A stretch of DNA of 64,000 bases from Pseudomonadota bacterium (GTDB lineage Bacteria > Pseudomonadota > Gammaproteobacteria > Xanthomonadales > Rhodanobacteraceae). This document shows positions 39,628-49,316 of the stretch, in pieces. The stretch covers positions 29,926-93,925 of the forward strand of contig JAEYZH010000024.1 of the NCBI GenBank assembly GCA_023430685.1. Reading direction: 5' to 3'. Under the pieces are notes generated by a model that was not told the DNA's origin, made no database searches, and saw only the letters and a program-made list of their open reading frames with translations. The translations under genes were made by a program, and so were the position numbers. Within the stretch, counting starts at the first letter, position 1, and each line of letters opens with the position of its first letter.

Positions 39628-40379
39628 CTAGTGTTCTCGTCAGAGCCTTGGTCGGGCACCCTGGATGGCTGTTGGCTGTCGGCAACATCCGGAAGGCGAG
39701 CCGCGTGCGCCTCATTCACTTTGGCTTGGAGCTCAGTGACCCGGTTCTCGAGTACAAAGTGCAATCGCAAGAGGTCATCCACCAGCCGCCAGCAGCTAAC
39801 CGCGATCTCGTGCGAGAGTCGGCTTGCACCGTAATGCACGCCAAGATTGCCCGCGTCCTTCACCGCAACTGACATTTGGTGAAGCATAGGTCCAAGATCG
39901 TGAAACTCGTGCAACCTCTCCAGGCTCGGAGCCAACGGCCCCCTCCTTTCGGTTTTCGGGATGAACTGCGTGACCAGTCCTTCAAGCAATCGGCGTGCGG
40001 CTGAAACAGTACCTTGTGCATCTCGGCTATTGAATGCCGCAATGCCGGCCTTGTAGTCCCGAAGAATCTCGGGATTTACTCGCAACCCCTCCTCCAACTC
40101 TGGGAGAAGCATCCACTCGCTTGGACCAGGCGCCATGTATATCCGGCCGCCACCAAGTTTCTGTGCCGAGTCAGTGAAGGGATGGATCGAGAAAAATATG
40201 GGTTGCCGACAGACAGGGCATGCCGCGGACGAGTTGCGAATGGGGCCGTTCGTCGACCATTGACTTACCCAGAAAAATTCATCTTTATTGCACCACCCGC
40301 ACCTAGCAGCAATCGCGGTAGGCAAGACGCCGCTGTAGGCGTGGACCGTCGTAGGTGAGAGTTCTCGGAGCGGACCCAT
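39621..40379 (-). CDS. Zinc-ribbon and DUF4145-like protein, cargo at the prophage end
   Basis: A 252-residue protein, convergent with int and overlapping its stop by 7 bases. An N-terminal zinc ribbon has two CxxC pairs (CGWCNKDEFFW and CPVCRQPIFFSIHP). The C-terminal half (AARRLLEGLVTQFIPKTERR; GNLGVHYGASRLSHEIAVSC) fits DUF4145, a helical domain common in defence and restriction-linked proteins. GC content is much lower than the flanking host DNA. It most likely lies inside the prophage between int and the right attachment site. Confidence 0.7.
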   Translation of the reverse strand: MGPLRELSPTTVHAYSGVLPTAIAARCGWCNKDEFFWVSQWSTNGPIRNSSAACPVCRQPIFFSIHPFTDSAQKLGGGRIYMAPGPSEWMLLPELEEGLRVNPEILRDYKAGIAAFNSRDAQGTVSAARRLLEGLVTQFIPKTERRGPLAPSLERLHEFHDLGPMLHQMSVAVKDAGNLGVHYGASRLSHEIAVSCWRLVDDLLRLHFVLENRVTELQAKVNEAHAARLPDVADSQQPSRVPDQGSDENTSQ

Positions 40380-40588
40380 CGGGCGTCAACCGGAGCATTC
40401 CCGGAGAAGTTCCGGAGAGTCCGATCTATAGTATTGATTCTTTTGGACGAATGCGACGTTCACGTCTGCTCCCCATGCAGACGAACAGGATCGCCGGCGT
40501 GCGTTGGCCTTCCAAGCCCTGGACTCCCCATCCGAAGGCGCGGTGCGCGCGCACCGAGCCTAGCAGAATGCGCCTCCGTGGCGGCGAC
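40380..40588. other. Non-coding junction; probable area of the right attachment site
   Basis: No gene is seen in these 209 bases. Composition shifts from AT-richer (around CTATAGTATTGATTC at 40426-40440) to host-like GC-rich sequence. The phage/host boundary is expected here or just inside the adjacent gene, but without the left end the core sequence cannot be defined. No tRNA gene is present. Confidence 0.4.
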
Positions 40589-41212
40589 TCAGTTGAACGT
40601 GCGGTTGTGCTGCACCGTCGTCTGGCAGGTCGAGCCGTTGCAGTGGAAGCTCTGCGCCGCCGGATCGCTGAAGCGGATGTTGATGTAATAGGTGAGGCCC
40701 GCCGTGAGTCCGCAGGCCGCGATCGGCCCCGTCGCCCCGATGCGCCAGGTCCCCATGCGCTGGCCAGTGCGCGTATCGAGGCGAGCGCAGAACGCCTCCG
40801 GCGGATTGAAATCACCGCAGCGCGTGCTGATCGCCATGTCGGTTTCCGGGCCGGGCAATGTCTCGCCGTGCGTGAAGATGCCCCACGCGCCCTGCAGATC
40901 GGTCGGCACGGTGAATTCCGCAGCGATGTAGCCGTTGCGCGGCATGCTCCAGAAGATCGCGTAGTAGTTCAGCCAGGGGAACGGCACGGTCGGCATGCCG
41001 GCCTGCGATCGACCCCAGATGTTCTCGGCGCGCGTGACGTCGGTCGCGGTGCGCCCGATGCCGTCATAGCGCCACGACATGACCGTTGAGCGGATGCGGC
41101 CGGGGGGGCAAGCACCCGCAGTCTCGAAATCGTCGATGAAAACCGCATTGGTTTCGGCGTGGGCTGCACCTGCGGCGCAGGGCAGCAACAGCAACAGCAA
41201 CATCTTTCTCAA
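40589..41212 (-). CDS. Secreted protein of unknown function
   Basis: A 207-residue protein with a signal peptide (MRKMLLLLLLPCAAGAAHA) followed by ETNAVFIDDFETAG, a motif like the DGFE tail of secreted proteins in this organism but placed at the mature N-terminus. The rest is beta-rich with several Cys (CGDFNPPEAFC, CNGSTCQTT) that may form disulfides and a pattern of lectin-like sandwich proteins. It is the first host gene right of the prophage. Confidence 0.7.
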   Translation of the reverse strand: MRKMLLLLLLPCAAGAAHAETNAVFIDDFETAGACPPGRIRSTVMSWRYDGIGRTATDVTRAENIWGRSQAGMPTVPFPWLNYYAIFWSMPRNGYIAAEFTVPTDLQGAWGIFTHGETLPGPETDMAISTRCGDFNPPEAFCARLDTRTGQRMGTWRIGATGPIAACGLTAGLTYYINIRFSDPAAQSFHCNGSTCQTTVQHNRTFN

Positions 41213-41527
41213 GGCAGCAATCTCCTGGCCGCAACGGAGGCTGCGGGCATACGGTGTCCGTGCGGGCGACGCAACGATTGAAGGGACTCGTCAGCTGTCT
41301 GCCCGGAGAGTTCGATTCCGAAGCGGAAGCTCGGCGCCTGGCAACCTCGCGTCACGCGTCGCAGCCGATTTCCCGGCTGCGCTGCGTGCAGCTGATCTGT
41401 GAAGAGAGTGCGAGAATTCTAGGGGCATGCGCGCACGACAATGTCAACAAAGCGCACGAAAACCGTTCAGGATTCGCTATCGCAATGCGGTCGCGAGCAT
41501 CCGTCACTCAAACGTCGTTGGCGGGCA
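41213..41527. other. 315-bp intergenic region
   Basis: No credible gene or strong structure was found between the secreted protein gene (start 41212) and the kdsB stop (41528). It likely holds the promoter of the secreted protein gene and the 3' end of the kdsB transcript. Confidence 0.5.
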
Positions 41528-42319
41528 TCAGCTCAATTCGCGCGCGGCTTGCATCGCGAGTTCGCGTTCGACGCGCGCGAGGTCCGCCGCAGTGTCCACC
41601 CCTGCAGGGAAAGCCTCGGGCGCGAGGCTTACCGCGATCGCATGCCCGTGCTCGAGTGCACGCAGCTGCTCGAGCGCCTCGGTGCGCTCCAGCGGCGTCG
41701 GCGCCAGCGCCGCGAATCGACGCAGGAAGCCGGCGCGGTAGGCGTAGATCCCGATGTGGCGCAGGAACGGCGCGTCCGCCGGCAGCGCCTCGCGGTCCCG
41801 CGCGAACGCATCGCGCGGCCATGGCAGCGGCGCGCGGCTGAAGTAGAGCGCACGCCCGCGCCCATCGCGCACGAGCTTGACGCAGTTGGGGTCGAACAGT
41901 TCGCGCGCCTCGAGCAGCGGCGTCGCGAGCGTCGCCATCGGTGCGTCGTCCTCGGCCAGCGCACGCGCGACTTCGCGGATACCGCTGGCCGGCGCGAGCG
42001 GTTCGTCGCCCTGGAGGTTCACGACGATCGCGTCGTCGGGCCATTCGAGCAGGGTCGCCGCCTCGGCCAGCCGATCGCTGCCCGACGCATGCTCGGCACG
42101 CGAGCGCAGCACCCGCACGCCGCTTCCCGCGAGCGCCGCCTCGATGCGCGCATCGTCGGTCGCGACGACCACCTCGAGCGCGCCTGCCGCGCGTGCGCGG
42201 CGTGCGACATGCAGGATCATCGGCTCGCCCGCGAGCGGCAGCAGCGGCTTGCCCGGCAGTCGCGTGGAGCCGTGGCGCGCGGGAATCGCGACGATGAAGT
42301 CGGGCAGGTCTCGGGTCAC
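41528..42319 (-). CDS. kdsB: 3-deoxy-manno-octulosonate cytidylyltransferase
   Basis: A 263-residue CMP-KDO synthetase that activates KDO with CTP for lipopolysaccharide core synthesis in the cytoplasm. Family motifs are clear: FIVAIPARHGSTRLPGKPLL, VVVATDDARI, AEHASGSDRLAEA, VVNLQGDEPL and YFSRAPLPWPRD. The length is standard. It is divergent from the transporter gene starting at 42487. Confidence 0.9.
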   Translation of the reverse strand: MTRDLPDFIVAIPARHGSTRLPGKPLLPLAGEPMILHVARRARAAGALEVVVATDDARIEAALAGSGVRVLRSRAEHASGSDRLAEAATLLEWPDDAIVVNLQGDEPLAPASGIREVARALAEDDAPMATLATPLLEARELFDPNCVKLVRDGRGRALYFSRAPLPWPRDAFARDREALPADAPFLRHIGIYAYRAGFLRRFAALAPTPLERTEALEQLRALEHGHAIAVSLAPEAFPAGVDTAADLARVERELAMQAARELS

Positions 42320-42486
42320 GGCCTTGGCTACGCGAGGAGAACCAGCCGCAGGTTACCGGACGGCGCCACGGGCGGACAGCTCACGCGTGGGCTGAACGTC
42401 ACGCGACTGCGCGGCACTGGCTGGCGAGGGCGACGCACACGCGATGCTAGAATGCGGCGCCCCGCGTCCCCCTGCCCCGAGCGTAC

Positions 42487-43419
42487 GTGAGCCCACCCGC
42501 CCCTGCTGCGACCGCCGCGGCCGCGCTGCCCCTGCGCGCAGCCCTGATGATGGTCGCGAGCGCATGCCTGTTCGGCCTCATGGCGATCCTGATCCGCCAT
42601 GTGTCGGCCTCGCTGCACCCGTTCGAGATCGCGTTCTTCCGCAGCTTCTTCGGCGCGCTCGCGGCCTTGCCGCTGCTCCTGCCGACGGGCCTGCATGCCT
42701 TGCATACCGACCGGCTCGGCTTCTACGTCGTGCGCTGCGCGATCGGCGCGGTGTCGATGCTTGCGGGCTTCTGGGCCATCGCGCACCTGCCGCTCGCGCA
42801 GGCGATCTCGCTGTCGTATTCGTCGCCGCTGTTCGTGACGATCGGCGCAGTCCTGTTCCTCGGCGAGGTCGTGCGCTTGCGTCGCTGGAGCGCCGTGATC
42901 GCGGGGTTCATCGGCGTGCTGGTGATCGTGCGGCCCGGCACCGATGCGTTCACCGCAGCGAGCCTGATCGCGGTGTTCGCGGCCGCGCTGAGCGGCGCGG
43001 TGACGATCAGCATCAAGTTCCTGTCGCGCTCGGATCCGGCCAACACGATCGTGCTGCTGACGACGCTGCTGTGGGTGCCGCTTTCGCTGCCGGCCGCGCT
43101 CGCGGTCTGGCAATGGCCGACCGCGACGACCTGGCCATGGCTCGTGCTGATCGGCCTGCTGGGCACGGGTGGCCAGTACTTCTGGACGAACGCGCTGCGG
43201 CTCGCCGACGCGTCGGTGATCGCGCCGTTCAGTTACCTGCAGCTCGTGATCGTCGCGGTGCTCGCATGGATCGTGTTCGGCGAGCAGCCCGACGTCTGGA
43301 CCGCGGCCGGTGCCGCGATCGTGATCGGCGCGAGCCTGTACATCGCACGGCGCGAGGCGGTGCTCGCGCGCCAGCGCCGCGCGCAGGCGATCGCGGCCAA
43401 GGGCGAGCCGCAGATCTGA
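42487..43419 (+). CDS. DMT-superfamily permease (EamA family)
   Basis: A 310-residue inner-membrane transporter with about ten transmembrane helices in two EamA repeats. Typical segments are LIRHVSASLHPFEIAFFRSF, HLPLAQAISLSYSSPLFVTI and the second-repeat QYFWTNALRLADASVIAPFS. It starts at GTG 42487. Members export metabolites or amino acids; substrate cannot be told from sequence. Confidence 0.85.
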   Translation: MSPPAPAATAAAALPLRAALMMVASACLFGLMAILIRHVSASLHPFEIAFFRSFFGALAALPLLLPTGLHALHTDRLGFYVVRCAIGAVSMLAGFWAIAHLPLAQAISLSYSSPLFVTIGAVLFLGEVVRLRRWSAVIAGFIGVLVIVRPGTDAFTAASLIAVFAAALSGAVTISIKFLSRSDPANTIVLLTTLLWVPLSLPAALAVWQWPTATTWPWLVLIGLLGTGGQYFWTNALRLADASVIAPFSYLQLVIVAVLAWIVFGEQPDVWTAAGAAIVIGASLYIARREAVLARQRRAQAIAAKGEPQI

Positions 43420-43462
43420 CGCGCGTGCGTGCGGTTGACGCGCGTGCGATGTCCAGGGCGCA

Positions 43463-44182
43463 TCAATGCCGGCCCGCTGCAGCCGACGGCCGCTGCGCCG
43501 GGCCACGGTGGAACACGATCAACCACATCGCGACCGTCCATGCGACGGCGGCGGTCCATCCGGCGAGGATGTCGGACGGATAGTGCACGCCGAGGTAGAT
43601 GCGCGACATCCCGACCAGCACGACGAAGACGGCGCCTGCTGCAAGGACCGGCCAGCGTGCGCGTGTCCGCCACGCGAGCAGCACGAGCACGCAGGCGAGC
43701 GTCATCGAGCCCATCGCGTGGCCGCTCGGGAAGCTGTAGTTGTCCTCCGGCGCGATCGATTCCCACAGCGAAGGACGCTCTCGCCCGAACATCGGCTTCG
43801 CGGCGAGGTTGAGCAGCGCCGAACCCACGATGGCGAGACCGGCGAACAGGCCCGCGCGCAGCCGCCGCGCGAACGCGAGGCCGAGCACGAGCGCGATGTC
43901 GATCGGCACCACGCCGAACTGGTAGCCGGCCATCGCGACCGCGACGAAGAACGCATCCAGGCGCGGGCCGTGCATCTCCCGCGCGGCATGCAGCAGCGGG
44001 ACGTCGAACGCGAATCCCTCGTCCTCGCGCACTTCGTCGACCAGCATGCCGAAGCCCGCGAGCGGAAGCAGCACGCCGAAGAACACCAGCGCGACCGCGA
44101 TCCAGTGCCGGTGCAGGAACGCGAGGCCGTAGCGCGCCTCGTCGAGTGCGACGCGCGCGAGCCGCGCGAGGTCAATCCGCAT
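43463..44182 (-). CDS. PAP2-family membrane phosphatase
   Basis: A 239-residue membrane phosphatase with the three PAP2 catalytic motifs: [20 protein letters not shown] and [12 protein letters not shown]. Such enzymes dephosphorylate undecaprenyl pyrophosphate, phosphatidylglycerophosphate or lipid A precursors at the periplasmic face. It overlaps ispG by 11 bases, so the two may be co-transcribed, and a role in recycling undecaprenyl pyrophosphate would fit with isoprenoid supply. Confidence 0.85.
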   Translation of the reverse strand: MRIDLARLARVALDEARYGLAFLHRHWIAVALVFFGVLLPLAGFGMLVDEVREDEGFAFDVPLLHAAREMHGPRLDAFFVAVAMAGYQFGVVPIDIALVLGLAFARRLRAGLFAGLAIVGSALLNLAAKPMFGRERPSLWESIAPEDNYSFPSGHAMGSMTLACVLVLLAWRTRARWPVLAAGAVFVVLVGMSRIYLGVHYPSDILAGWTAAVAWTVAMWLIVFHRGPAQRPSAAAGRH

Positions 44183-45422
44183 GCAGGCGCCGTCCGTAGC
44201 GCCGCTCGACGTAGGTCTCGATCACGCCGACGAAGTCCGACGCAATGTTCTCGCCGCGCAGCGTCATCGCCTTTTCGCCATCGATGAACACCGGTGCGGC
44301 CGGTGCCTCGCCGGTGCCGGGCAGCGAAATGCCGATGTCCGCGTGGCGTGATTCGCCCGGACCGTTGACGATGCAGCCCATCACCGCGAGCGTGAGGTTC
44401 TCGACGCCGTCGTACTTGAGCCGCCACTCGGGCATGCGCGCGCGCACGTGTTCCTGCACCGTGTGCGCGAGTTCCTGGAACAGCGTGCTGGTCGTGCGTC
44501 CACAGCCCGGGCACGCAGTGACCAGCGGCGTGAACGCGCGCAGGCCCATCGTCTGCAGCAGTTCCTGCGCGACGATCACCTCGCGCGTGCGCGATTCGCC
44601 GGGCTCGGGCGTCAGCGAAATCCGGATCGTGTCGCCGATGCCTTCCTGCAGCAGCACCGCGAGCGCGGCGCTCGATGCGACGATGCCCTTCGACCCCATG
44701 CCGGCCTCGGTGAGCCCGAGGTGCAACGCGTGGTCGCTGCGCGTGGCGAGATCGCGATAGACCGCGATCAGTTCCTGCACGCCCGAGACCTTGCACGAGA
44801 GGATGATGCGGTTGCGCGCGAGGCCGAGCGCCTCGGCGCGCGCGGCGGATTCGAGCGCCGAGCGGATCAGCGCCTCGCGCGCGACGCGCGACGCACTCCA
44901 CGGCTGCGGGCGCGCATGGTTCTCGTCCATCAACGCGGCCACCATCGACTGGTCCAGGGAGCCCCAGTTCGCACCGATCCGCACCGGTTTGTCGTGGCGC
45001 AGCGCGGTCTCGATGATCGCGGCGAACTGCGTGTCCTTCTTGCGACCGAATCCGACGTTGCCGGGATTGATGCGGTACTTCGCGAGCGCGACCGCGCAGG
45101 CCGGCTCCTGCTCGAGCAGGGTGTGGCCGTTGTAGTGGAAGTCGCCGACCAGCGGCACCGCGCAACCCATCATGTCGAGCCGCTCGCGGATGCGCGGCAC
45201 CGCTGCCGCGGCTTCGGGCGTATTGACCGTAATGCGCACGAGCTCGGAACCCGCGCGTGCGAGCTCGGCCACCTGCTTCGCGGTGCCGACGATGTCGGCG
45301 GTGTCGGTATTGGTCATCGACTGCACGACGACCGGCGCACCCGCGCCGACCGTGACCGCACCGATGCGAACGGCAACGCTGGCACGACGCGGCAGCGGCG
45401 CGTCGATGGGTGAGTCGGACAT
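44172..45422 (-). CDS. ispG: 4-hydroxy-3-methylbut-2-en-1-yl diphosphate synthase
   Basis: A 416-residue enzyme of the MEP isoprenoid pathway that converts MEcPP to HMBPP with a [4Fe-4S] cluster. Signature segments: [36 protein letters not shown], and the cluster region [15 protein letters not shown] with [10 protein letters not shown]. The start at ATG 45422 gives a standard N-terminus. Length is normal for the bacterial enzyme. Confidence 0.92.
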   Translation of the reverse strand: MSDSPIDAPLPRRASVAVRIGAVTVGAGAPVVVQSMTNTDTADIVGTAKQVAELARAGSELVRITVNTPEAAAAVPRIRERLDMMGCAVPLVGDFHYNGHTLLEQEPACAVALAKYRINPGNVGFGRKKDTQFAAIIETALRHDKPVRIGANWGSLDQSMVAALMDENHARPQPWSASRVAREALIRSALESAARAEALGLARNRIILSCKVSGVQELIAVYRDLATRSDHALHLGLTEAGMGSKGIVASSAALAVLLQEGIGDTIRISLTPEPGESRTREVIVAQELLQTMGLRAFTPLVTACPGCGRTTSTLFQELAHTVQEHVRARMPEWRLKYDGVENLTLAVMGCIVNGPGESRHADIGISLPGTGEAPAAPVFIDGEKAMTLRGENIASDFVGVIETYVERRYGRRLHAD

Positions 45423-45664
45423 GATGCAGCTCGTTGGGGCCGGGCGGCGCAGGCGTCGATTATAGCCGTGCAAGGGTCCCGCCTCGGCCGCGGTGCCGCC
45501 GCCTCTCCGGCCGCCCCGTGTGCGAGGGGGCTGCGGCCGGATCTTTCGGAGGGGCTCCAGCGCCGAGCCCTTCGCACGCAGGCACTTCGACCGCGACCTG
45601 CTGCCTGCGCGAACACGTTCGAGATTCCGTGGTAGAACGTGCGCACTTCCGGGGAGGATCGAAC

Positions 45665-47356
45665 ATGCGTGCCTTCGCTTCATCGTGGCTGCTCGCGGCC
45701 GCCACCGGTCTTGCGCCGATCTTCGTCGGCGCCGCACCAGCCCACTACCTCGTGCTCGAGATCGGCGAAGACGCGCTCGCCCATCCGCTGTACTACAGCA
45801 AGGTGGAGCTGGCGCCCGACGCGGGTCACGCGGCTCCGATCCTGCCATCCCGCGCGAGCGACGCGATCGCTTGGCGCAGCATCGGCCCGCGTGGCGCAGG
45901 TGCGCTGAGCACGATCTCGATGCCCCAGGTGCTGCACGCGGAGTTCGCGCGCGATCCCGATTCGGCCACCAGCGCGATCGATTCGCTCGCGGTGCCGAAC
46001 GAGCAACGCAGCTTCGTCGTGCGCGCGCCGGTCGCCGACGGCGACGCGATCGAACTGCAGCTGGCCTCCGGCGCGACGCAACGCATCGACGTCGCGGCGA
46101 TCGCGGCGAACGCGGCGCGACTGCCGCTCGCGGGACTCGTGCCGGAGGTGGCGGCCCCCGCGATGCGCGGCGGCAACCCGGGCAACCGACTCGACATCCT
46201 CGTGTTCGGCGACGGCTACGCGGCCGGCGAGCAAGGCCTCTTCGAAACGCATGCGCAAACCCTGCGCGATTCGATGTTCGACATCACGCCGTACCGCGAG
46301 TACGAGAGCTACGTGAACTGGGTGCCCGCGTTCGTCGCATCCGCACAGTCGGGGTCGACCCATCCGCCCTACCAGGCGGGCTGCACGACCAATGCCTGCT
46401 GCTCGGACACCGCCGCGCAGACCGACCCGCTCGCGGGCCAGGTGCGCGCCACGGCGTTCCAGTCGCGCTTCTGCGCATTCCAGATCCATCGCCTGCTCGT
46501 CGCGAACAACGGCCTCGTGCTCGCGGCGGCCGCATCGATCCCGGACTGGGACGTGATCCTCGTGTCGGTCAACGATCCGGTCTACGGCGGCTCGGGCGGC
46601 CAGATCGGCGTGATGTCGCAGCATGGCGCGGCGGTCGAAGTCACGATCCACGAGTTCGGCCACACGTTCACCGGACTCGCCGACGAATACGACAGCCCCT
46701 ATCCCGGCTATCCGACCTGCAGCGATACCGGCGGCGGACCCGCTTGCGAGGCGAACGTCACGAACCAGACGCTCGCGGCCGCGGTGAAGTGGCGCGACCT
46801 GTTCTCCCCGGGCATCTCGATCCCCACGCCACCCGGTACCCCGGGCACCGGCCTGTTCGAGGGCGCGCGCTATTTCACGACCGGCATGTACCGCCCCGCG
46901 AACCAATGCGAGATGCGCCAGCTCGGCGTCGAGTTCTGCGCGGTCTGCCGCCAGGAATACGTCAAGCACCTGTACCGCGGCGGCTGGGGCGCACCCGCGG
47001 GCGGCATCGACCCGATCGAACCCGGCAGCGAATCGCCGGCGATCGGCGCGCCAGTCGCGGTGGAAGTCGGGACCGACCAGGCATTCGGCGCGACCCTGCT
47101 GCAGCCGAGCATCGGCACGCATGCGGTCGAGTGGCGCCTCGATGGCACGCCGATCGCGGGCGCGGACCAGGCAACCTACGTATTCAGCCAGGCAGCGACG
47201 ACGCCCGCGCTGCACACGCTCGAGCTGCGCGTGTCGGATCCGACCGCGCTCGTGATTCCGTCGATGGCCGACGGACTGCTGGTGTCTTCGCGCAGCTGGA
47301 CGATCGAAGTCGTCGAAGCCGACGTGATCTTCGCCGACGGATTCGAGGCGCCCTGA
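45665..47356 (+). CDS. Secreted M64-type metallopeptidase
   Basis: A 563-residue exported protease. A signal peptide ([20 protein letters not shown]) precedes an N-terminal beta domain, then a metallopeptidase domain with [15 protein letters not shown] at His329 and following residues, matching the zinc motif HExxH and third ligand of peptidase family M64 (IgA peptidase-like). Several cysteines may form disulfides (CTTNACC). A C-terminal Ig-like part ends in [11 protein letters not shown], a motif found at the ends of many secreted proteins in this group. Confidence 0.85.
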   Translation: MRAFASSWLLAAATGLAPIFVGAAPAHYLVLEIGEDALAHPLYYSKVELAPDAGHAAPILPSRASDAIAWRSIGPRGAGALSTISMPQVLHAEFARDPDSATSAIDSLAVPNEQRSFVVRAPVADGDAIELQLASGATQRIDVAAIAANAARLPLAGLVPEVAAPAMRGGNPGNRLDILVFGDGYAAGEQGLFETHAQTLRDSMFDITPYREYESYVNWVPAFVASAQSGSTHPPYQAGCTTNACCSDTAAQTDPLAGQVRATAFQSRFCAFQIHRLLVANNGLVLAAAASIPDWDVILVSVNDPVYGGSGGQIGVMSQHGAAVEVTIHEFGHTFTGLADEYDSPYPGYPTCSDTGGGPACEANVTNQTLAAAVKWRDLFSPGISIPTPPGTPGTGLFEGARYFTTGMYRPANQCEMRQLGVEFCAVCRQEYVKHLYRGGWGAPAGGIDPIEPGSESPAIGAPVAVEVGTDQAFGATLLQPSIGTHAVEWRLDGTPIAGADQATYVFSQAATTPALHTLELRVSDPTALVIPSMADGLLVSSRSWTIEVVEADVIFADGFEAP

Positions 47357-47379
47357 ATCGGTGCGCGGCCGTCGCCGGC

Positions 47380-49065
47380 TCAGCCGGCGGCCTGCAGCTC
47401 CGCGTGCGGCGCCGCGTCGGGCAACGCGAAGTGCTGGAAGATGCCGGTCGCCTCGACGACGCGCAATCCGAGCGCCCGCGCCGACCGCGCCGGCAGCGGC
47501 GGACCGCGCAGGTCGGTGGGGACCGCGAGGTCGACTTCGGTGGTCAGGCGGTCGAGTTCGGTCGCGGTCACGAGCGCGGCGTAGTCGGCGCCTTCCTCGG
47601 CCGCGAGCGGTGTCAGCAGCAAGCCGCGCAGCGGCACCGGCGCCTGCTTGCGGTCGAGCGCGCGCACGCCGACCGGCAGCGCGCGCCGCGCGAGCAGTTC
47701 CACGCCGGCGTCGACGCGGCCCTGGTCATCGATCCGGATCCACCGGATCACGCCGATCATCCATTCGACATCGCCGTCGCCCGGATCGGGCAGCGCGAGG
47801 CCGACGAGTTCGGACACGCGCGCGCGCGCAGCCGCGCCGCCCTCGCCGCGATCCCAGAGCAGGCGATAACCGCCGAGGCCCTGGTCGACCACGCGCACGG
47901 GCAGGCGCGTCGCGCGCGCGAACTCGCTCGCGCCGGTGCGCCAGCTCGACGCACGATCGGCTTCGCTGAGGCTGATCGCCTGGCCGCGCACGCGTTGCAT
48001 GAACGCGTCGAATCCCTCGCCGCCCGCGAGCACGTAGTGCAGGTCGTGCAGGCCGAGCACGCTGTCGAGCATGTAACCGCCACCGAGGCGCTCGTGGCCC
48101 CGCGTCGCGCGCGCCCCCCAGGCCGTCGCGACCTTGCGCAGCAGCGCCGCATCGACCTGCAGCGCGGTGCCGCCCCGTTGCGGCACCGGCACGCTCGCCG
48201 CGGGCGGCGGCACCATGGCAAGCTGGCGATCAACCAGTTCGAGCGCGGGACCGATGTCGAGCGCGAGGCGCGCCACCGCGCCGGCCAGGCGTTCGTCGGG
48301 AAGGTAGCCCGGACCCGCGTCCGCATCGGCGTCGATCGGCACGTCGTGGCCGCCGTGGTTGCCGACGTGCAGGCGCGCCAGCGGCGCGACCGCGCGCACC
48401 AGCGCGACCAGGTCGCCCTGCTCGCGCTGCGTATGGCGATAGGGATTGGCCAGCGCAAGCAGCAGCGCCTGCGCGTAAACGCCACGCGCATCGTCGCCGT
48501 CGATCGCGCGGTCGTCCAGGCGCAGCGATGCGGCGAAGCGATACACGTCGTGCAGCGCGCGCCATGCACCGAGCGGCGGCGTGCGATAGATCTGGTAGGC
48601 ACCGGCAAGCCAGTCGCTGCCGTGCTGCAGCGCGCGCACCGCGGCCAGCGCGACCTGGCGGCCGCGCATGAACGGCACCGAGCCGTTCGGCTTGCACAGC
48701 TCGGCGAGCGCAATCCGGTAACCGGTCGCGAACTCGCCGCGGAACTGCAATGCGAGTTCGCCGAGTTCGGCCTTCTGGCGCGGCAGCGGGAAACTTGCGC
48801 CGACGATCTGGCGATCGGCCGAAGCCAGCAGTTGCATGGCGGGTTCGCGCAACACCTCGAGGCCATCGAGCCGCTGCGCGCCGTCGAACGCCTGGGCGTT
48901 GAGCGCCTGCAACGCTTCGAGCAGCTTGCGCAGTGCGACCCCGAAATTCGCCATCGGCAATGCGTCGAGGATCGCGCGCAGCGCTCGCGGATCGGCGTTG
49001 GCGTCGCGCCCCGCGGCCACGCGTGGAGGCAGGTGTTCGACCAGTCGGCGATAGGCTTCGCTCAT
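47380..49065 (-). CDS. Helical protein with C-terminal PilZ-like domain
   Basis: A 561-residue protein. The first ~360 residues are mainly helical. The C-terminal part has a beta-barrel pattern VEWMIGVIRWIRIDDQGRVD then AGVELLARRALPVGVR, like PilZ domains of FimW-type c-di-GMP receptors (VGxVRW and GVELL). An upstream RxxxR box (RASSWRTGASEFAR, or RVRG) is not clear, so binding of c-di-GMP is uncertain. It converges with the peptidase gene. Confidence 0.6.
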   Translation of the reverse strand: MSEAYRRLVEHLPPRVAAGRDANADPRALRAILDALPMANFGVALRKLLEALQALNAQAFDGAQRLDGLEVLREPAMQLLASADRQIVGASFPLPRQKAELGELALQFRGEFATGYRIALAELCKPNGSVPFMRGRQVALAAVRALQHGSDWLAGAYQIYRTPPLGAWRALHDVYRFAASLRLDDRAIDGDDARGVYAQALLLALANPYRHTQREQGDLVALVRAVAPLARLHVGNHGGHDVPIDADADAGPGYLPDERLAGAVARLALDIGPALELVDRQLAMVPPPAASVPVPQRGGTALQVDAALLRKVATAWGARATRGHERLGGGYMLDSVLGLHDLHYVLAGGEGFDAFMQRVRGQAISLSEADRASSWRTGASEFARATRLPVRVVDQGLGGYRLLWDRGEGGAAARARVSELVGLALPDPGDGDVEWMIGVIRWIRIDDQGRVDAGVELLARRALPVGVRALDRKQAPVPLRGLLLTPLAAEEGADYAALVTATELDRLTTEVDLAVPTDLRGPPLPARSARALGLRVVEATGIFQHFALPDAAPHAELQAAG

Positions 49066-49316
49066 CGGATTGCTCCATCCGGCGCAGGGACGCGCGGACC
49101 TCGGAACGGGTGTAGCAAGTTCCGGGCCGACCCCGACCGGCGCCTGGCGCGAACCCGCAATGCCCAGCGACTACACTGGGCGCCTGCCCTTACCCAAGCC
49201 CGACTGCACCCCATGATGTCCCCAATTTCCGCGCGACGCGAGCCCCGGGCCCCCGGTGCGCCGAGGCGGCCACCCGGTGATCGAAACCGCGCAGCGCGCG
49301 CGCAGGGGATCGCCAG

